A DNA stretch of 64,000 bases from Geothrix sp. 21YS21S-4. Lineage in GTDB: Bacteria; Acidobacteriota; Holophagae; Holophagales; Holophagaceae. Location of the stretch: NCBI RefSeq assembly GCF_030845995.1, contig NZ_CP132719.1, forward strand, positions 2,294,001-2,358,000, read 5' to 3'. The notes below the pieces were generated by a model. It made no database searches and was not told the origin of the DNA. It was given only the letters and a program-made list of their open reading frames with translations. This document shows, piece after piece, positions 24,068 to 33,196 of the stretch (its first letter is position 1; each line of letters opens with the position of its first letter). A program made the translations under genes and the position numbers.

Positions 24068-26155
24068 CTACTTCAGGCCGCGCTTCTCCAGCAGCGGCTC
24101 CACCTTCGGATCACGGCCGCGGAAGCGGCGGTAGAGGAGGGCCGGATCCTCGGTGCCGCCCTTGGACAGCACTTCGTTCCGGAAGGCCGCGGCGGTGGCG
24201 GGGTCGAACAAGTCGCCCTTCTCCTTGAAGGCCTGGAAGGCGTCGCTGTCGAGGACGGCGCTCCAGATGTAGCTGTAGTACCCCGCCGCGTAGCCGCCCA
24301 TGATGTGGTTGAAGTAGGGGCTGCGGTAGCGGGGCGGGATCTCCGGAATGAGCCCCCACTTGGCCAGGGACGCCTTCTCGAAGGCCGCCGTGTCGCGCAC
24401 CTTCGCGTCCGTCAGGGTGTGCCAGTCCAGGTCCAGGAGGGCCGCCGCCATGTATTCCACCGTGGCGAAGCCCTGGCCGAAGCGGGAAGCCCGCCGCACC
24501 TTCGCGGCAAGCGCTTCGGGGATGGGCTCGCCCGTCTGGTAGTGGCGGGCGTAGAGCTTGAGCATGGCGGGCTCCATGGCCCAGTTCTCCATGACCTGGC
24601 TGGGCAGTTCCACGAAGTCGCGCGGCGTGCCCGCCGTCCCCCGGTAGCGGCCCGCGTAGAACAGGCCGTGAAGGGCGTGGCCGAACTCGTGGAAGAGGGT
24701 CCGCACCTCGTCCGAGGTCAGGAGCGCCGGTCGGCCGCCCGCGGGAGGGGTGAAGTTGCACACGTTCACCACCACCGGATCGACCTGCTTCCCGTCGCGG
24801 ATCCAGGCCTGGCGGTAGTTGCTCATCCACGCCCCGCCCCGCTTCCCGGGCCGCGGATGGTAGTCGAGGTACAGGATGCCGAGGTGGCGGCCGTCCTTCT
24901 CCTTCACCTCGAAGCCCCGGACGTCCTTCTGGTAGACGGGCAGCCCCTTCACCTCCGTGAATGTGAGGCCGTACAGCTTCCCGGCCAGGGTGAAGGCACC
25001 CTGACGAACGGCGTCCAGGGCGAAGTAGGGCTTGGCCTCCTCTTCCTGGAAGTCGTACTTCGCGTGCTTCACCTTCTCCGCGTAGTAGCGCCAGTCCCAG
25101 GGCTCCAGCTTCTGGCCGGGCAGGTCCTTCGCCATCATGGCCTGGAGCTCGGCGCGCTCCCGCTTGGCGGCTTCGAGGGCCGGCTTCCAGATCTGATCCA
25201 GCAGGCCGTAGACGCCCTTGGGGTCCTTGGCCATGTTCTCTTCGAGGACGTAGTCGGCCCAGGTCGCGTAGCCCAGCAGCCGGGCCTTCTCGGCGCGGAG
25301 GGCGGCCACCTTCGCCACGATGGCGTTGGTGTCCGTCTCGCCGCCCTGGTTGCACCGCTCCAGGTAGCCCGTGAGCAGGCGCCGGCGCAGGTCGCGGTTC
25401 TGGGCGGATTCGAGGAAGGGCCAGATGCTGGGGCCGTCCAGGGTGAACAGCCACTTGCCCGGATGGCCGGCCTTTGCAGCCGCCGCCGCGAGCCGGGCGC
25501 CCTCGGGGAGGCCCGCCAGGTCCGCCGGAACGTCCACGATCAGTTGGAAGTCCTTGGTCGCTTTCAGCAGCCGCTCGCCGAAAGTCACGCCGAGGGTGGA
25601 CAGCTCGGCGTTGAGCGCCCGCATCCGCGTCTGCTGGGCCGCGTCCAGGGCGGCCCCCGCGCGGACGAAGCTCTTGTAGGTGCGCTCCAGCAGCCGGGCC
25701 TGCTCGGGATCCAGTTTCAGCCCGGCCCGGGCGTCCCACACCGCTTTGACCCGGCGGTAGAGCGCGCCGTCCAGCTGGAGGTCGTCGCGGTGGGCCGCCA
25801 GCAGGGGCGTGGCCTCGCGGTTCACGGCCTGGAGGGCCGGCGTGGTCTCGGCGCCCAGCAGGTTCGAGAACACCGCATTCACCCGGTCCAGGAACTGGCC
25901 CGAGCGGTCCAGGGCCGCGATGGTGTTGTCGAAGGTCGGCGGTTCGGCCAGGCCCGCGATGGCCGCCACTTCGGCCTTCTGGCGCGCCATCCCCTCCTTC
26001 AGCGCCGGGAGGAAGTGGGCGTCGCGGATCTCCCCGAAGGGGGGCACGCCGAAGGGCGTCTGCCACTCCCCGAAGAAGGGATTGGGGACGGCAACGGGAT
26101 CGGCGGCGAGGGCGGGAAGGGTCATGAGGGCAGCCAGGGCGGAAGCGGGGCGCAT
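24068..26155 (-). CDS. M3-family metallopeptidase (peptidyl-dipeptidase Dcp/oligopeptidase A type)
   Basis: This 695-residue zinc peptidase has an N-terminal signal peptide (LAALMTLPALAAD), so it acts in the periplasm. The active-site motif LFHEFGHALHGLFY (HEXXH) lies near residue 485, followed by the family block FVELPSQVMENWAME; GGYAAGYYSYIWS near the C-terminus is the M3 substrate-binding region. Length fits Dcp/OpdA. It would trim dipeptides or degrade short peptides. It stands alone, with a divergent patatin gene upstream. Confidence 0.92.
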   Translation of the reverse strand: MRPASALAALMTLPALAADPVAVPNPFFGEWQTPFGVPPFGEIRDAHFLPALKEGMARQKAEVAAIAGLAEPPTFDNTIAALDRSGQFLDRVNAVFSNLLGAETTPALQAVNREATPLLAAHRDDLQLDGALYRRVKAVWDARAGLKLDPEQARLLERTYKSFVRAGAALDAAQQTRMRALNAELSTLGVTFGERLLKATKDFQLIVDVPADLAGLPEGARLAAAAAKAGHPGKWLFTLDGPSIWPFLESAQNRDLRRRLLTGYLERCNQGGETDTNAIVAKVAALRAEKARLLGYATWADYVLEENMAKDPKGVYGLLDQIWKPALEAAKRERAELQAMMAKDLPGQKLEPWDWRYYAEKVKHAKYDFQEEEAKPYFALDAVRQGAFTLAGKLYGLTFTEVKGLPVYQKDVRGFEVKEKDGRHLGILYLDYHPRPGKRGGAWMSNYRQAWIRDGKQVDPVVVNVCNFTPPAGGRPALLTSDEVRTLFHEFGHALHGLFYAGRYRGTAGTPRDFVELPSQVMENWAMEPAMLKLYARHYQTGEPIPEALAAKVRRASRFGQGFATVEYMAAALLDLDWHTLTDAKVRDTAAFEKASLAKWGLIPEIPPRYRSPYFNHIMGGYAAGYYSYIWSAVLDSDAFQAFKEKGDLFDPATAAAFRNEVLSKGGTEDPALLYRRFRGRDPKVEPLLEKRGLK

Positions 26156-26245
26156 GGGGAACTCCGGGAGCGTGGGCTTACCTTAGCATCACCATACGAG
26201 GGTGATCCGCCCCGGGGCCCCCAGAGGCTCGGGTATCCTGAGTCC

Positions 26246-27190
26246 ATGGTCAAGATCACCCGCAACTGGATCATTCGCGCGGGGGGCGCCCTGGGCCTCT
26301 GCCTCCTCCTGGCCTGCCAGCCTCCGGCCCCGGTTCCAGTTCCGGCGGTCGCGCCGCCCCCGCCCACTCCCGTGGTCCCGCAGGGGCCGCCGCCGAAACC
26401 GAAGATCGCGCTGGTCCTGGGCGGGGGCGCCGCCCGCGGGTTCGCGCACATCGGCGTGATCCGCACCCTGGAGCAGGAGAAGATTCCGGTCGACCTCGTG
26501 GTGGGCACCAGCGTGGGCAGCCTGATCGGCGCCATCTACGCCGCCGACCGGAACAGCTTCGAGCTGGAGTGGACGGCCTTCCAGCTCCAGAAGGAGGATC
26601 TGTTCGACTTCGGCGTGCTGTCCACCGTCGTGGGCATGGGCTTCGCCAAGGGCGACAAGCTGGAGGCCTGGGTCAAAGGCCACATCAAGCCCACGGACAT
26701 CGAGCAGCTCAAGATCCCCTTCGCGGCGGTGGCCACCGACCTCAACTGGGGCCAGAAGGTGGTCCTGGACCGGGGCTCCGTGGCCCGCGCCGTCCGCGCC
26801 AGCTCCGCCATCCCCGGCGTGTTCCAGCCGGTCCAGCACCAGGGGAAGATCCTGGTGGACGGCGGCGTGGTGGACAACATCCCCATCTCCGTCGCCCGGG
26901 CCAAGGGCGCGGACATCGTCATCGCCGTGGACATCAGCGCCAACGTGGGCAACCCCAACATCACCAACCTGGTGGGCGTCAGCCTCCAGGCGGCCAACAT
27001 CATGTTCGCCCTCAACGTGGACCACGCCCGGCGCGAGGCGGACGTGCTCATCTCCCCCGCCATCGGCGACGTGGGCACCCTGGACTTCACCCAGAAGAAG
27101 CGCTGCATGGAAGCGGGAATCCTCGCCGCCCAGCAGTCCGCCCCCGCCATCCACCGCGCCATCGAGAAGTGGGTGGCCGCGCGGCGGTGA
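26246..27190 (+). CDS. Patatin-like phospholipase lipoprotein (RssA/NTE group)
   Basis: This 314-residue protein starts with a lipoprotein signal (GLCLLLACQP, lipobox LLAC) and a proline-rich spacer. The patatin domain shows the oxyanion loop LVLGGGAARGFAHIGVI, the nucleophile elbow VVGTSVGSLIG and the catalytic Asp in LVDGGVVDNIPIS. It should be a membrane-anchored lipid acyl hydrolase. The ATG is preceded by TATCCTGAGTCC with no ribosome site; the TATCCT ends 6 nt before it, suggesting a leaderless message. It ends at a repeat-bearing convergent spacer. Confidence 0.88.
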   Translation: MVKITRNWIIRAGGALGLCLLLACQPPAPVPVPAVAPPPPTPVVPQGPPPKPKIALVLGGGAARGFAHIGVIRTLEQEKIPVDLVVGTSVGSLIGAIYAADRNSFELEWTAFQLQKEDLFDFGVLSTVVGMGFAKGDKLEAWVKGHIKPTDIEQLKIPFAAVATDLNWGQKVVLDRGSVARAVRASSAIPGVFQPVQHQGKILVDGGVVDNIPISVARAKGADIVIAVDISANVGNPNITNLVGVSLQAANIMFALNVDHARREADVLISPAIGDVGTLDFTQKKRCMEAGILAAQQSAPAIHRAIEKWVAARR

Positions 27191-27238
27191 GCGTCCGTCA
27201 AGCACGCCAAAAAGAACTTTCTCCACCGAGGCTCAAAA

Positions 27239-27400
27239 CAAAGGCAAAAGGGCCTTTGCTTTGATCGGTGTTCATCAGCTTTGATCAGTGTTCATCGGTG
27301 TTCCCTCTTTTCCCGATGGGCCCGGCGACCCGCTGAAGAAAAAATGAAAGTGGCCACCGATGAACACAGATGAACACTGATCAAGATCTTGTCTTTCCTG
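27239..27400. repeat. Intergenic inverted repeat, GATGAACAC-unit family
   Basis: A small hairpin CAAAGGC/GCCTTTG (27239-27258) begins the region. Then GATCGGTGTTCATCAGC and GATCAGTGTTCATCGGTGTT (right-arm type) face CACCGATGAACACAGATGAA followed by CACTGATCAAGATC around 27354-27387. The units are about 9-10 nt. It lies in the convergent spacer between the patatin and S9 peptidase genes. A scrap resembling the CCAAGGC family (CCTTGGTGATC) follows at about 27403. Confidence 0.7.
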
Positions 27401-27425
27401 CTGCCTTGGTGATCTCTAGGACGTT

Positions 27426-29501
27426 CTACTTCGCCTTGTCGAAGGCGGTGTTCCGCACCATGTCCTCGGTCTTCCAGGGGGCGGCGCTGCCGCCCAGGTA
27501 CTTCTGGAACCACTCGAGGTGGGCGTTGTAGTAGACGGGCATGGACTTCAGGTTGTCGGGCCAGTGGCCGTCGTTCTTGAAGACGAGGAGCCGGCTGGGG
27601 ACGCCCATCTCCTGGAGGCCCGTGAAGAACTGGAGGCTCTGGGTGTAGGGCACGCGGTAGTCCCGCTCGCCGGTGATCACCAGGCAGGGCGTCTTGAACT
27701 GCTTCACGTGGGTGCTGGGGTTCATCCGGTCGTAGGCCGCGGCCTTCTCCCAGGGCGCGCCGGTGAGGTCGTGCTCGGGGAACCACAGCTCCTCGGTGGC
27801 GCCGTGCATGGAGCGCAGGTCGTAGACGCCCATCATGGCGGCCAGGGCCTTGAAGCGCGTGGTGTGGCCCTCCAGCCACATCATCGCGTAGCCGCCCCAG
27901 CTCCAGCCCATGGCGCCCATGCGGTCCTTGTCCACGTAGGGCAGCGCGGCGAGGTGGTCCGCCACCTTGTCGATGTCGGTCTGCACCTTGCCGTCCCAGT
28001 CGCCGCTGATGGCGTCCGTGAACGCCTGGCCGTAACCCGTGGACCCGTGGGGATTGGGGAAGGCCACGATGTAGCCCGCGCCCGGGTAGACCTGCCAGTC
28101 GCCGCGCAGGGTGTCCGACCACATCATCTGCGGCCCGCCGTGGACGTTGAGGATCAGCGGGTACTTCTTCGCGGGATCGAAGCCGTGGGGCTTCACCAGG
28201 AACACGTGGACGTCCTTGCCGTCGGCGCCCTTCACCCACTGTTCCTCGGCGGGGCGGAAGTCCACCTCGTCGGCCACAGCCTGGTTGAGGGACGTGAGCC
28301 GCTTCAGCTCCTTCGACTCCACGCCGTAGCGCCAGATCTCGGTGGGTTCGTTCACGCGCGTCTTGCTGAGGTAGACGGCCTTCTGGTCCGGGCTCACCAC
28401 GAATTCGCGGATGCTCTGGCCTTCGAGGACGCGGGTGATCTTGCCGGACGCCACGTCCACGCGGTGCAGCGGCCAGCGGCCCTTCTCCTGGACCGTGAAC
28501 CAGATCGCCTTGCCGTCCGCGGACCACTGGAAGCCGTCCACCCAGTTGTCGATGGCCTCCGTCAGGACCTTGCGGGTCTTCGCCTGCCGGTCGTAGGCGG
28601 CCAGGCGGAACCGGTCGGACTCGTGGCCGGGCTTGGTCTGGAACTTGTAGGCGATCCAGCGGCCATCGGGCGAGTACTTGGGATCCTGGTCCGCGGCCGG
28701 ATTGTCGCCGGTGATCCGCTTCGGCGCACGGTCGCCCTCCAGGGAAATGAGGAAGAGGTCCTGGTTGGTGCTGCGGGCGGGCACGGCGTCCGTGTTGGTG
28801 GTGACGCAGATCTCCTTGCCGTCGGGGCTGAGGTCCCAGGCCTGCCAGAAGGACGGGTAGTCCTGCTTTCCGGCGGTGAGAGCCTCCGCCTTGCCGTCGA
28901 AGGCCGCGGTGAAGAGGTGGGTGTACTGGAAGTCCCGCCACTCGGTCCAGTGGCGGTAGAGCAGCGTGTCGGCGAGGTGGGCCTGGACCGGTCCGCTCTC
29001 CAGCTTGTCGCTCAATTCCTTGTGCTTGGCGCCGTCCGCCATGGCCTCGGGGAACACACCCGCCTCGAAGGCCACGCCCTTGCCGTTGGGCAGCAGCTTG
29101 GGCGCGCCCACGCCGGGCTCGAAGGCGGTCACCTTGCGCGCCTCGCCGCCGGCGGCGTCCAACGCCCAGAGCTGGCTTCCGCCCGCGCGGGTGGACAGGA
29201 AGTAGAGGGTCTTGCCGTCCTTCGACCACTGGGGCGCCGTGTCCGACTTGCCGGAGAACGTGAGCTGCTTCGCCGCGCCCGTGGCCGTTTCTAGCATCCA
29301 GATCTGGGTGTTCCGCGTGGCGGCCTTCAGGTCCTGGCTCGACACCTCGAAGGCCAGCTTGGACCCGTCCGGGCTGAGGGCGAGGTGCTGCACCCCCTTG
29401 AGGCGGTAGAGATCCTCGATGTGGAAGGGCCGCTTGTCCGCCGCCGCGGCGGGCAGGGCGAGGATGAGGGCCGGAATCAGGGCGGAGCGGAACGAACGCA
29501 C
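27426..29501 (-). CDS. S9-family serine peptidase (prolyl oligopeptidase/acylaminoacyl-peptidase type)
   Basis: This 691-residue secreted peptidase has a signal peptide (ALIPALILALPAAAAD), then a beta-propeller of WD40-like repeats (for example HLALSPDGSKLAFEVSSQD), and a C-terminal alpha/beta-hydrolase domain. The catalytic serine is in GAMGWSWGGYAMMW; the late Asp and His regions (LVITGERDYRVPY, FKNDGHWPDN) are present. The GTG at 29501 is preceded by GGAGG. It would cleave short peptides, possibly in the periplasm. It follows the chemoreceptor gene by 46 bp on the same strand. Confidence 0.88.
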   Translation of the reverse strand: MRSFRSALIPALILALPAAAADKRPFHIEDLYRLKGVQHLALSPDGSKLAFEVSSQDLKAATRNTQIWMLETATGAAKQLTFSGKSDTAPQWSKDGKTLYFLSTRAGGSQLWALDAAGGEARKVTAFEPGVGAPKLLPNGKGVAFEAGVFPEAMADGAKHKELSDKLESGPVQAHLADTLLYRHWTEWRDFQYTHLFTAAFDGKAEALTAGKQDYPSFWQAWDLSPDGKEICVTTNTDAVPARSTNQDLFLISLEGDRAPKRITGDNPAADQDPKYSPDGRWIAYKFQTKPGHESDRFRLAAYDRQAKTRKVLTEAIDNWVDGFQWSADGKAIWFTVQEKGRWPLHRVDVASGKITRVLEGQSIREFVVSPDQKAVYLSKTRVNEPTEIWRYGVESKELKRLTSLNQAVADEVDFRPAEEQWVKGADGKDVHVFLVKPHGFDPAKKYPLILNVHGGPQMMWSDTLRGDWQVYPGAGYIVAFPNPHGSTGYGQAFTDAISGDWDGKVQTDIDKVADHLAALPYVDKDRMGAMGWSWGGYAMMWLEGHTTRFKALAAMMGVYDLRSMHGATEELWFPEHDLTGAPWEKAAAYDRMNPSTHVKQFKTPCLVITGERDYRVPYTQSLQFFTGLQEMGVPSRLLVFKNDGHWPDNLKSMPVYYNAHLEWFQKYLGGSAAPWKTEDMVRNTAFDKAK

Positions 29502-29547
29502 GGAACCTCCAGAGGAGGCCCCCAGGATGGCACGCCCCCCCTGTGAC

Positions 29548-31161
29548 TCAGGCCACCTGGAACTGGCGCATGGAGGCGGCCAGGCCTTCGGACGCGCGGG
29601 CCAGATCCTCGCTGGTGCGCTGGATCTCGTGGACGGTCTGGGAGAGTTCCATGGTCGCCGCGGCGCTGCGCTCCATGCCGTGCGCGGCGTCCTCCACCTG
29701 CCGGGCCACGGCGTCCGAGGTGCGGGTCTGCTCTTCGGTGGCCACGCCGATCTCGTGGATGGCCCGCGCCACGGCCAGGGTGCTCTCCTTGAGCCCCACA
29801 AGCGTCTCCACCGTGGAGGCCACCGTGCTGCCGCCCTGGGCCATGGCCTCCTCGGTGCGGGAGATGAGGGCCCCGATCTCCCGGGCCGCCACCGCGCTGC
29901 GCTCGGCCAGTTTCCGCACCTCCTCGGCCACCACGGCAAACCCCTTGCCGTGGGCGCCGGCCTTGGCGGCCTCGATGGCCGCGTTGAGGGAGAGCAGGTT
30001 CGTCTGCCGGGCGATCTCCTGGATCACCCGGACCGCGCGCACCATCTGCTGGTTGGCCTCCCGGATGGCGGACATGGCGCCCGCGGAAGCCTCGCCTTCG
30101 GACGCGCCCTGGTCGGCGGCCCGGCGCATGCCCTCCGTGTGCTCGCGGCTGGAGCGGACGTTGGCCGCCACTTGGAGGATCGAGGCCGCGAACTGGGTCA
30201 TGGCCGACGCCGTCTGCTCCGATTCCCGGCGCTGCGCCTCGGAGAACTCCGCGATCTCGGCGGTGGCGCGGTTCATCTCCACAGAGGTGGCGCTCAGCTC
30301 CGTGGACTGGGCCGCCACCTCGGCCGAAGTCGCCTGAAGCGCCCGGAAGACGTCCGCGAACTTGCCCATGGACTGGTTGAAGCTGACGCCCATCCGCCCG
30401 AATTCGTCCTTCCGCGCAGCGTCCAGGCGATCCCTCAGGTCGCCGTGACCCATCCGATCCAAGGCCCGCTGGAGGGCGCCCAGGGGATCGAGCACGCCGC
30501 GCAGGGCGATCCGCACCAGCCCCAGGGCCAGCATGAGTCCCGCCGCCAGCAGCGCGGCCTGAACGATCGCCGCCCGCTTCCGGAGGGCGGCCAGGGATTC
30601 CAGTTGCCAGTCCCGCTCCGCCAGGTTCCGGTCGATCACCCGCTTCGCCAGATCCCCCAGGGCGGCGGCCATGGGCCGATCCATGCCCCGCACCTGCTGG
30701 TCCACGAGCCGCGGACTGAACGGATCCGAGGCCTTGAACCGCTCCAGGGCGGCCCGGTACCGCTCGCCCATGGTCCGGTGCTCGACCAGCGCCTTCTCCG
30801 CCAGCCCCGGCTCGCCGCCCGTCTGGGCCAGCAGCGCCTTCAGGCCGTCGAGGTCGGCGCGGACCTGGCCTTCCGCCTTCTCGAAGCCGGCGCGGTACTT
30901 CGCGAAGGCCTCGGGATCGTGGCCGCGGAGGAGCAGATCCTTCCACTCCTGGACCTGGGTCTTGAAATCGGCCTGGGCCTGGCGCGCCAGATCCGCCGTC
31001 CGCATGACCCGATCCGCCGTGTCCAGGTTGGTCCTCACGGAATCCGCCATGGTGCGCATGTCGAGGAAGTCCACCCCCGCCAGCAGGAGCGTGAGACCCA
31101 GCAGGCCCGCGGCCAGTCCCCACAGCTTCCCTTTCACGCTCAGCTCGTCGAACCAGCGCAT
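29548..31161 (-). CDS. Methyl-accepting chemotaxis protein
   Basis: This 537-residue transmembrane chemoreceptor has TM1 (about residues 12-34), a helical periplasmic ligand-binding domain of the four-helix-bundle sort (about 35-190) and TM2 (about 195-217). A HAMP domain and the long signalling hairpin follow, with tip [20 protein letters not shown] and [19 protein letters not shown]. It should signal to CheA/CheW at a receptor array. The ATG has GGGGAGG 5 nt upstream. No che genes are near. Ligand unknown. Confidence 0.9.
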   Translation of the reverse strand: MRWFDELSVKGKLWGLAAGLLGLTLLLAGVDFLDMRTMADSVRTNLDTADRVMRTADLARQAQADFKTQVQEWKDLLLRGHDPEAFAKYRAGFEKAEGQVRADLDGLKALLAQTGGEPGLAEKALVEHRTMGERYRAALERFKASDPFSPRLVDQQVRGMDRPMAAALGDLAKRVIDRNLAERDWQLESLAALRKRAAIVQAALLAAGLMLALGLVRIALRGVLDPLGALQRALDRMGHGDLRDRLDAARKDEFGRMGVSFNQSMGKFADVFRALQATSAEVAAQSTELSATSVEMNRATAEIAEFSEAQRRESEQTASAMTQFAASILQVAANVRSSREHTEGMRRAADQGASEGEASAGAMSAIREANQQMVRAVRVIQEIARQTNLLSLNAAIEAAKAGAHGKGFAVVAEEVRKLAERSAVAAREIGALISRTEEAMAQGGSTVASTVETLVGLKESTLAVARAIHEIGVATEEQTRTSDAVARQVEDAAHGMERSAAATMELSQTVHEIQRTSEDLARASEGLAASMRQFQVA

Positions 31162-31281
31162 GGCGGCCTCCCCGGGGATCTGTTTCCGTCCCGCCCGATC
31201 GGAAGAAGGCCCCGTCGACTTGAACCGGCGCCGGCTCTCAACCCCCTGCGAGGGGGCCGGAGGGCCTTGGTATCCTGCCCC

Positions 31282-32724
31282 ATGCCCGACGCGACCTCCC
31301 TCCCGAACCTCGCCGGCCGCGGGATCTTCTGCAACCGGACCCTGAACCTGCGCTCCGTGCGGGCCATCGGCTACGACATGGACTACACGCTGGTGGACTA
31401 CCGCGTGGCGGCGTTCGAGGAGATGGTCTACGCCCAGGCCCGGGAACGGCTGGGCTCCGAGGGCTGGCCCGTGGAGACCCTGGAATTCGACCCGCGGATG
31501 GTGACCCGCGGGCTGGTCGTGGACACGGAGCTGGGGAACCTGGTGAAGGCCAACCGCTTCGGGTTCGTGAAGCGGGCCATGCACGGCACGCGGATGCTGG
31601 AGTTCTCCGAGCAGCGCGACGCCTACGCCCAGACGCTGGTGGACCTGTCCGATCCCCGCTGGGTCTTCCTCAACACGCTGTTCTCCCTGTCGGAGGGCTG
31701 CCTCTACGCCCAGGCGGTGGACCTGCTGGACGGCGGCATCCTTCCCCGCCCCTTCGAATACGCGAGCCTCTACCGCCACGTCCGCGCGCGGGTGGACGCC
31801 CAACACCTGGAAGGGCATCTCAAAGCCGAGATCGCCGCGGCCCCGGAGCGCTACGTGGTGCAGGATCCCGAAGCGGCCCTGGCCCTCCTGGATCAGAAGG
31901 CCTCCGGCAAGAAGCTGCTGCTCATCACCAATTCGGAGTGGAGCTTCACGTCGAAGATGATGACCCACGCCTACGACCGCCACCTGCCCGAGGGCATGAC
32001 CTGGCGGAGCCTGTTCGACGCGGTGATCGTGGCCGCCCGCAAGCCCGCCTTCTTCACGGAGCGCGGTCCCTTCTTCGAAGTGGTGGACGAGGCCGGCCTG
32101 CTGCGCCCGCTGGCGGGGCCTCTCCGCGTGGGCGGGCTCTACCTCGGCGGCTCCGCCGCCCAGGTGGAGCGCGACCTGGGGATCTCCGGCGACGAGATCC
32201 TGTATGTGGGCGACCACATGTTCGGCGACGTCCACGTGAGCAAGCGCACCTTGAGCTGGCGCACCGCCCTGGTCCTGCGGGAGCTGGAAGGGGAGGTCGC
32301 CGCCCTGGAGGCCTACCGCAGCACCGAACTGCGGATCATGGCCATGATGCGCGACAAGGAGGCGGCGGAGGCCAAGCTGTCCCAGGCCCGCCTGGCCCTC
32401 CAGCGCCTCCGCGCGGGCTACGGCCCCGAGCCCGAGGCGGACGCCGCGGCGCTGGAAGCCAAGGCCCACAGCCTCCGCGCCCACCTGGTGGCCCTCGACG
32501 CCGAGATCGCGCCGCTGGCGAAAGCCGGAACGGAACTGGTGAACGCGCGGTGGGGCCTGCTCACCCGCGCCGGGAACGACAAGAGCCACCTCACCCGCCA
32601 GATCGAGCGCTACGCCGACATCTACACCAGCCGGGTCTCCAACTTCCTGCACGCCACGCCCTTCGCCTACTTCCGCTCCCCCCGCGGCAGCCTGCCCCAC
32701 GATCCCGGAGGTACCGGTGCCTGA
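31282..32724 (+). CDS. HAD-superfamily 5'-nucleotidase, cytosolic purine (cN-II) type
   Basis: This 480-residue cytoplasmic protein resembles eukaryotic cytosolic IMP/GMP-specific 5'-nucleotidases. The nucleophile motif is [13 protein letters not shown] near residue 35; motif II is [16 protein letters not shown]; the acidic motif is [20 protein letters not shown]-terminal helical region (about 340-440), probably coiled coil, follows. The ATG comes 5 nt after TATCCT with no ribosome site, suggesting a leaderless start. Its last 8 bp overlap the thioesterase gene. It would hydrolyse purine mononucleotides, though bacterial members are poorly characterised. Confidence 0.82.
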   Translation: MPDATSLPNLAGRGIFCNRTLNLRSVRAIGYDMDYTLVDYRVAAFEEMVYAQARERLGSEGWPVETLEFDPRMVTRGLVVDTELGNLVKANRFGFVKRAMHGTRMLEFSEQRDAYAQTLVDLSDPRWVFLNTLFSLSEGCLYAQAVDLLDGGILPRPFEYASLYRHVRARVDAQHLEGHLKAEIAAAPERYVVQDPEAALALLDQKASGKKLLLITNSEWSFTSKMMTHAYDRHLPEGMTWRSLFDAVIVAARKPAFFTERGPFFEVVDEAGLLRPLAGPLRVGGLYLGGSAAQVERDLGISGDEILYVGDHMFGDVHVSKRTLSWRTALVLRELEGEVAALEAYRSTELRIMAMMRDKEAAEAKLSQARLALQRLRAGYGPEPEADAAALEAKAHSLRAHLVALDAEIAPLAKAGTELVNARWGLLTRAGNDKSHLTRQIERYADIYTSRVSNFLHATPFAYFRSPRGSLPHDPGGTGA

Positions 32725-33196
32725 GCGCCTTCCCGGCCTCTTCCTCCGCACCTTCGCGGTGCCGGAAGCGGCCATCGACGTGAACGGCCACGCCAACAAC
32801 CTGGAATACCTCCGGTGGATGCAGGAGGCGGCCACGGCCCATTCGGACGCCGGAGGCTGGACCCTGGCGCGGTACCAGGCGACGGCCACCACGTGGATGA
32901 TCAAGTCCCACGCGATCGAGTACCTCCGTCCCGCCTACGCCGGCGAGGAGCTGACCCTCGGCACCTGGATCGGCGGATTCGACGAGCGCACCTCGCCCCG
33001 CCACTACCTCTTCTGGCGCGGCCGGGACAGGAAGGTCCTCGCCCGCGCCCAGACCCTGTGGGTGTTCGTGGACACGGCCACCGGCCGCGCCGCCCGCATT
33101 CCCGAGGCCTTCCGCTCCGCGTTCCCCGTGATTCCCGATGAGAAGGAGGTCCTCCAGTCTCTGAAGGAGGGCGCCGGCGCTCACTTCCCAGCGTAG
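32717..33196 (+). CDS. Acyl-CoA/acyl-ACP thioesterase (4HBT hotdog fold)
   Basis: This 159-residue single hotdog-fold protein has the YbgC/FatA-like pattern [20 protein letters not shown]; the Asn/His-containing start helix carries the active site. [17 protein letters not shown] is a typical central strand. It should hydrolyse an acyl thioester. GTG start at 32717 overlaps the 5'-nucleotidase gene by 8 bp, so the two are co-translated. Its 3' end overlaps the convergent downstream gene by 16 bp. Confidence 0.78.
   Translation: MPERLPGLFLRTFAVPEAAIDVNGHANNLEYLRWMQEAATAHSDAGGWTLARYQATATTWMIKSHAIEYLRPAYAGEELTLGTWIGGFDERTSPRHYLFWRGRDRKVLARAQTLWVFVDTATGRAARIPEAFRSAFPVIPDEKEVLQSLKEGAGAHFPA

Noticed and set aside
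23990-26245. A frame of about 750 codons running into the patatin gene
   Set aside because: It is antisense to the M3 peptidase, has no recognisable domain, and the true patatin lipoprotein signal begins at 26246.
29419-31281. Long upstream extension of the 5'-nucleotidase frame
   Set aside because: It overlaps the chemoreceptor on the other strand and lacks any domain; the family N-terminus begins at 31282.
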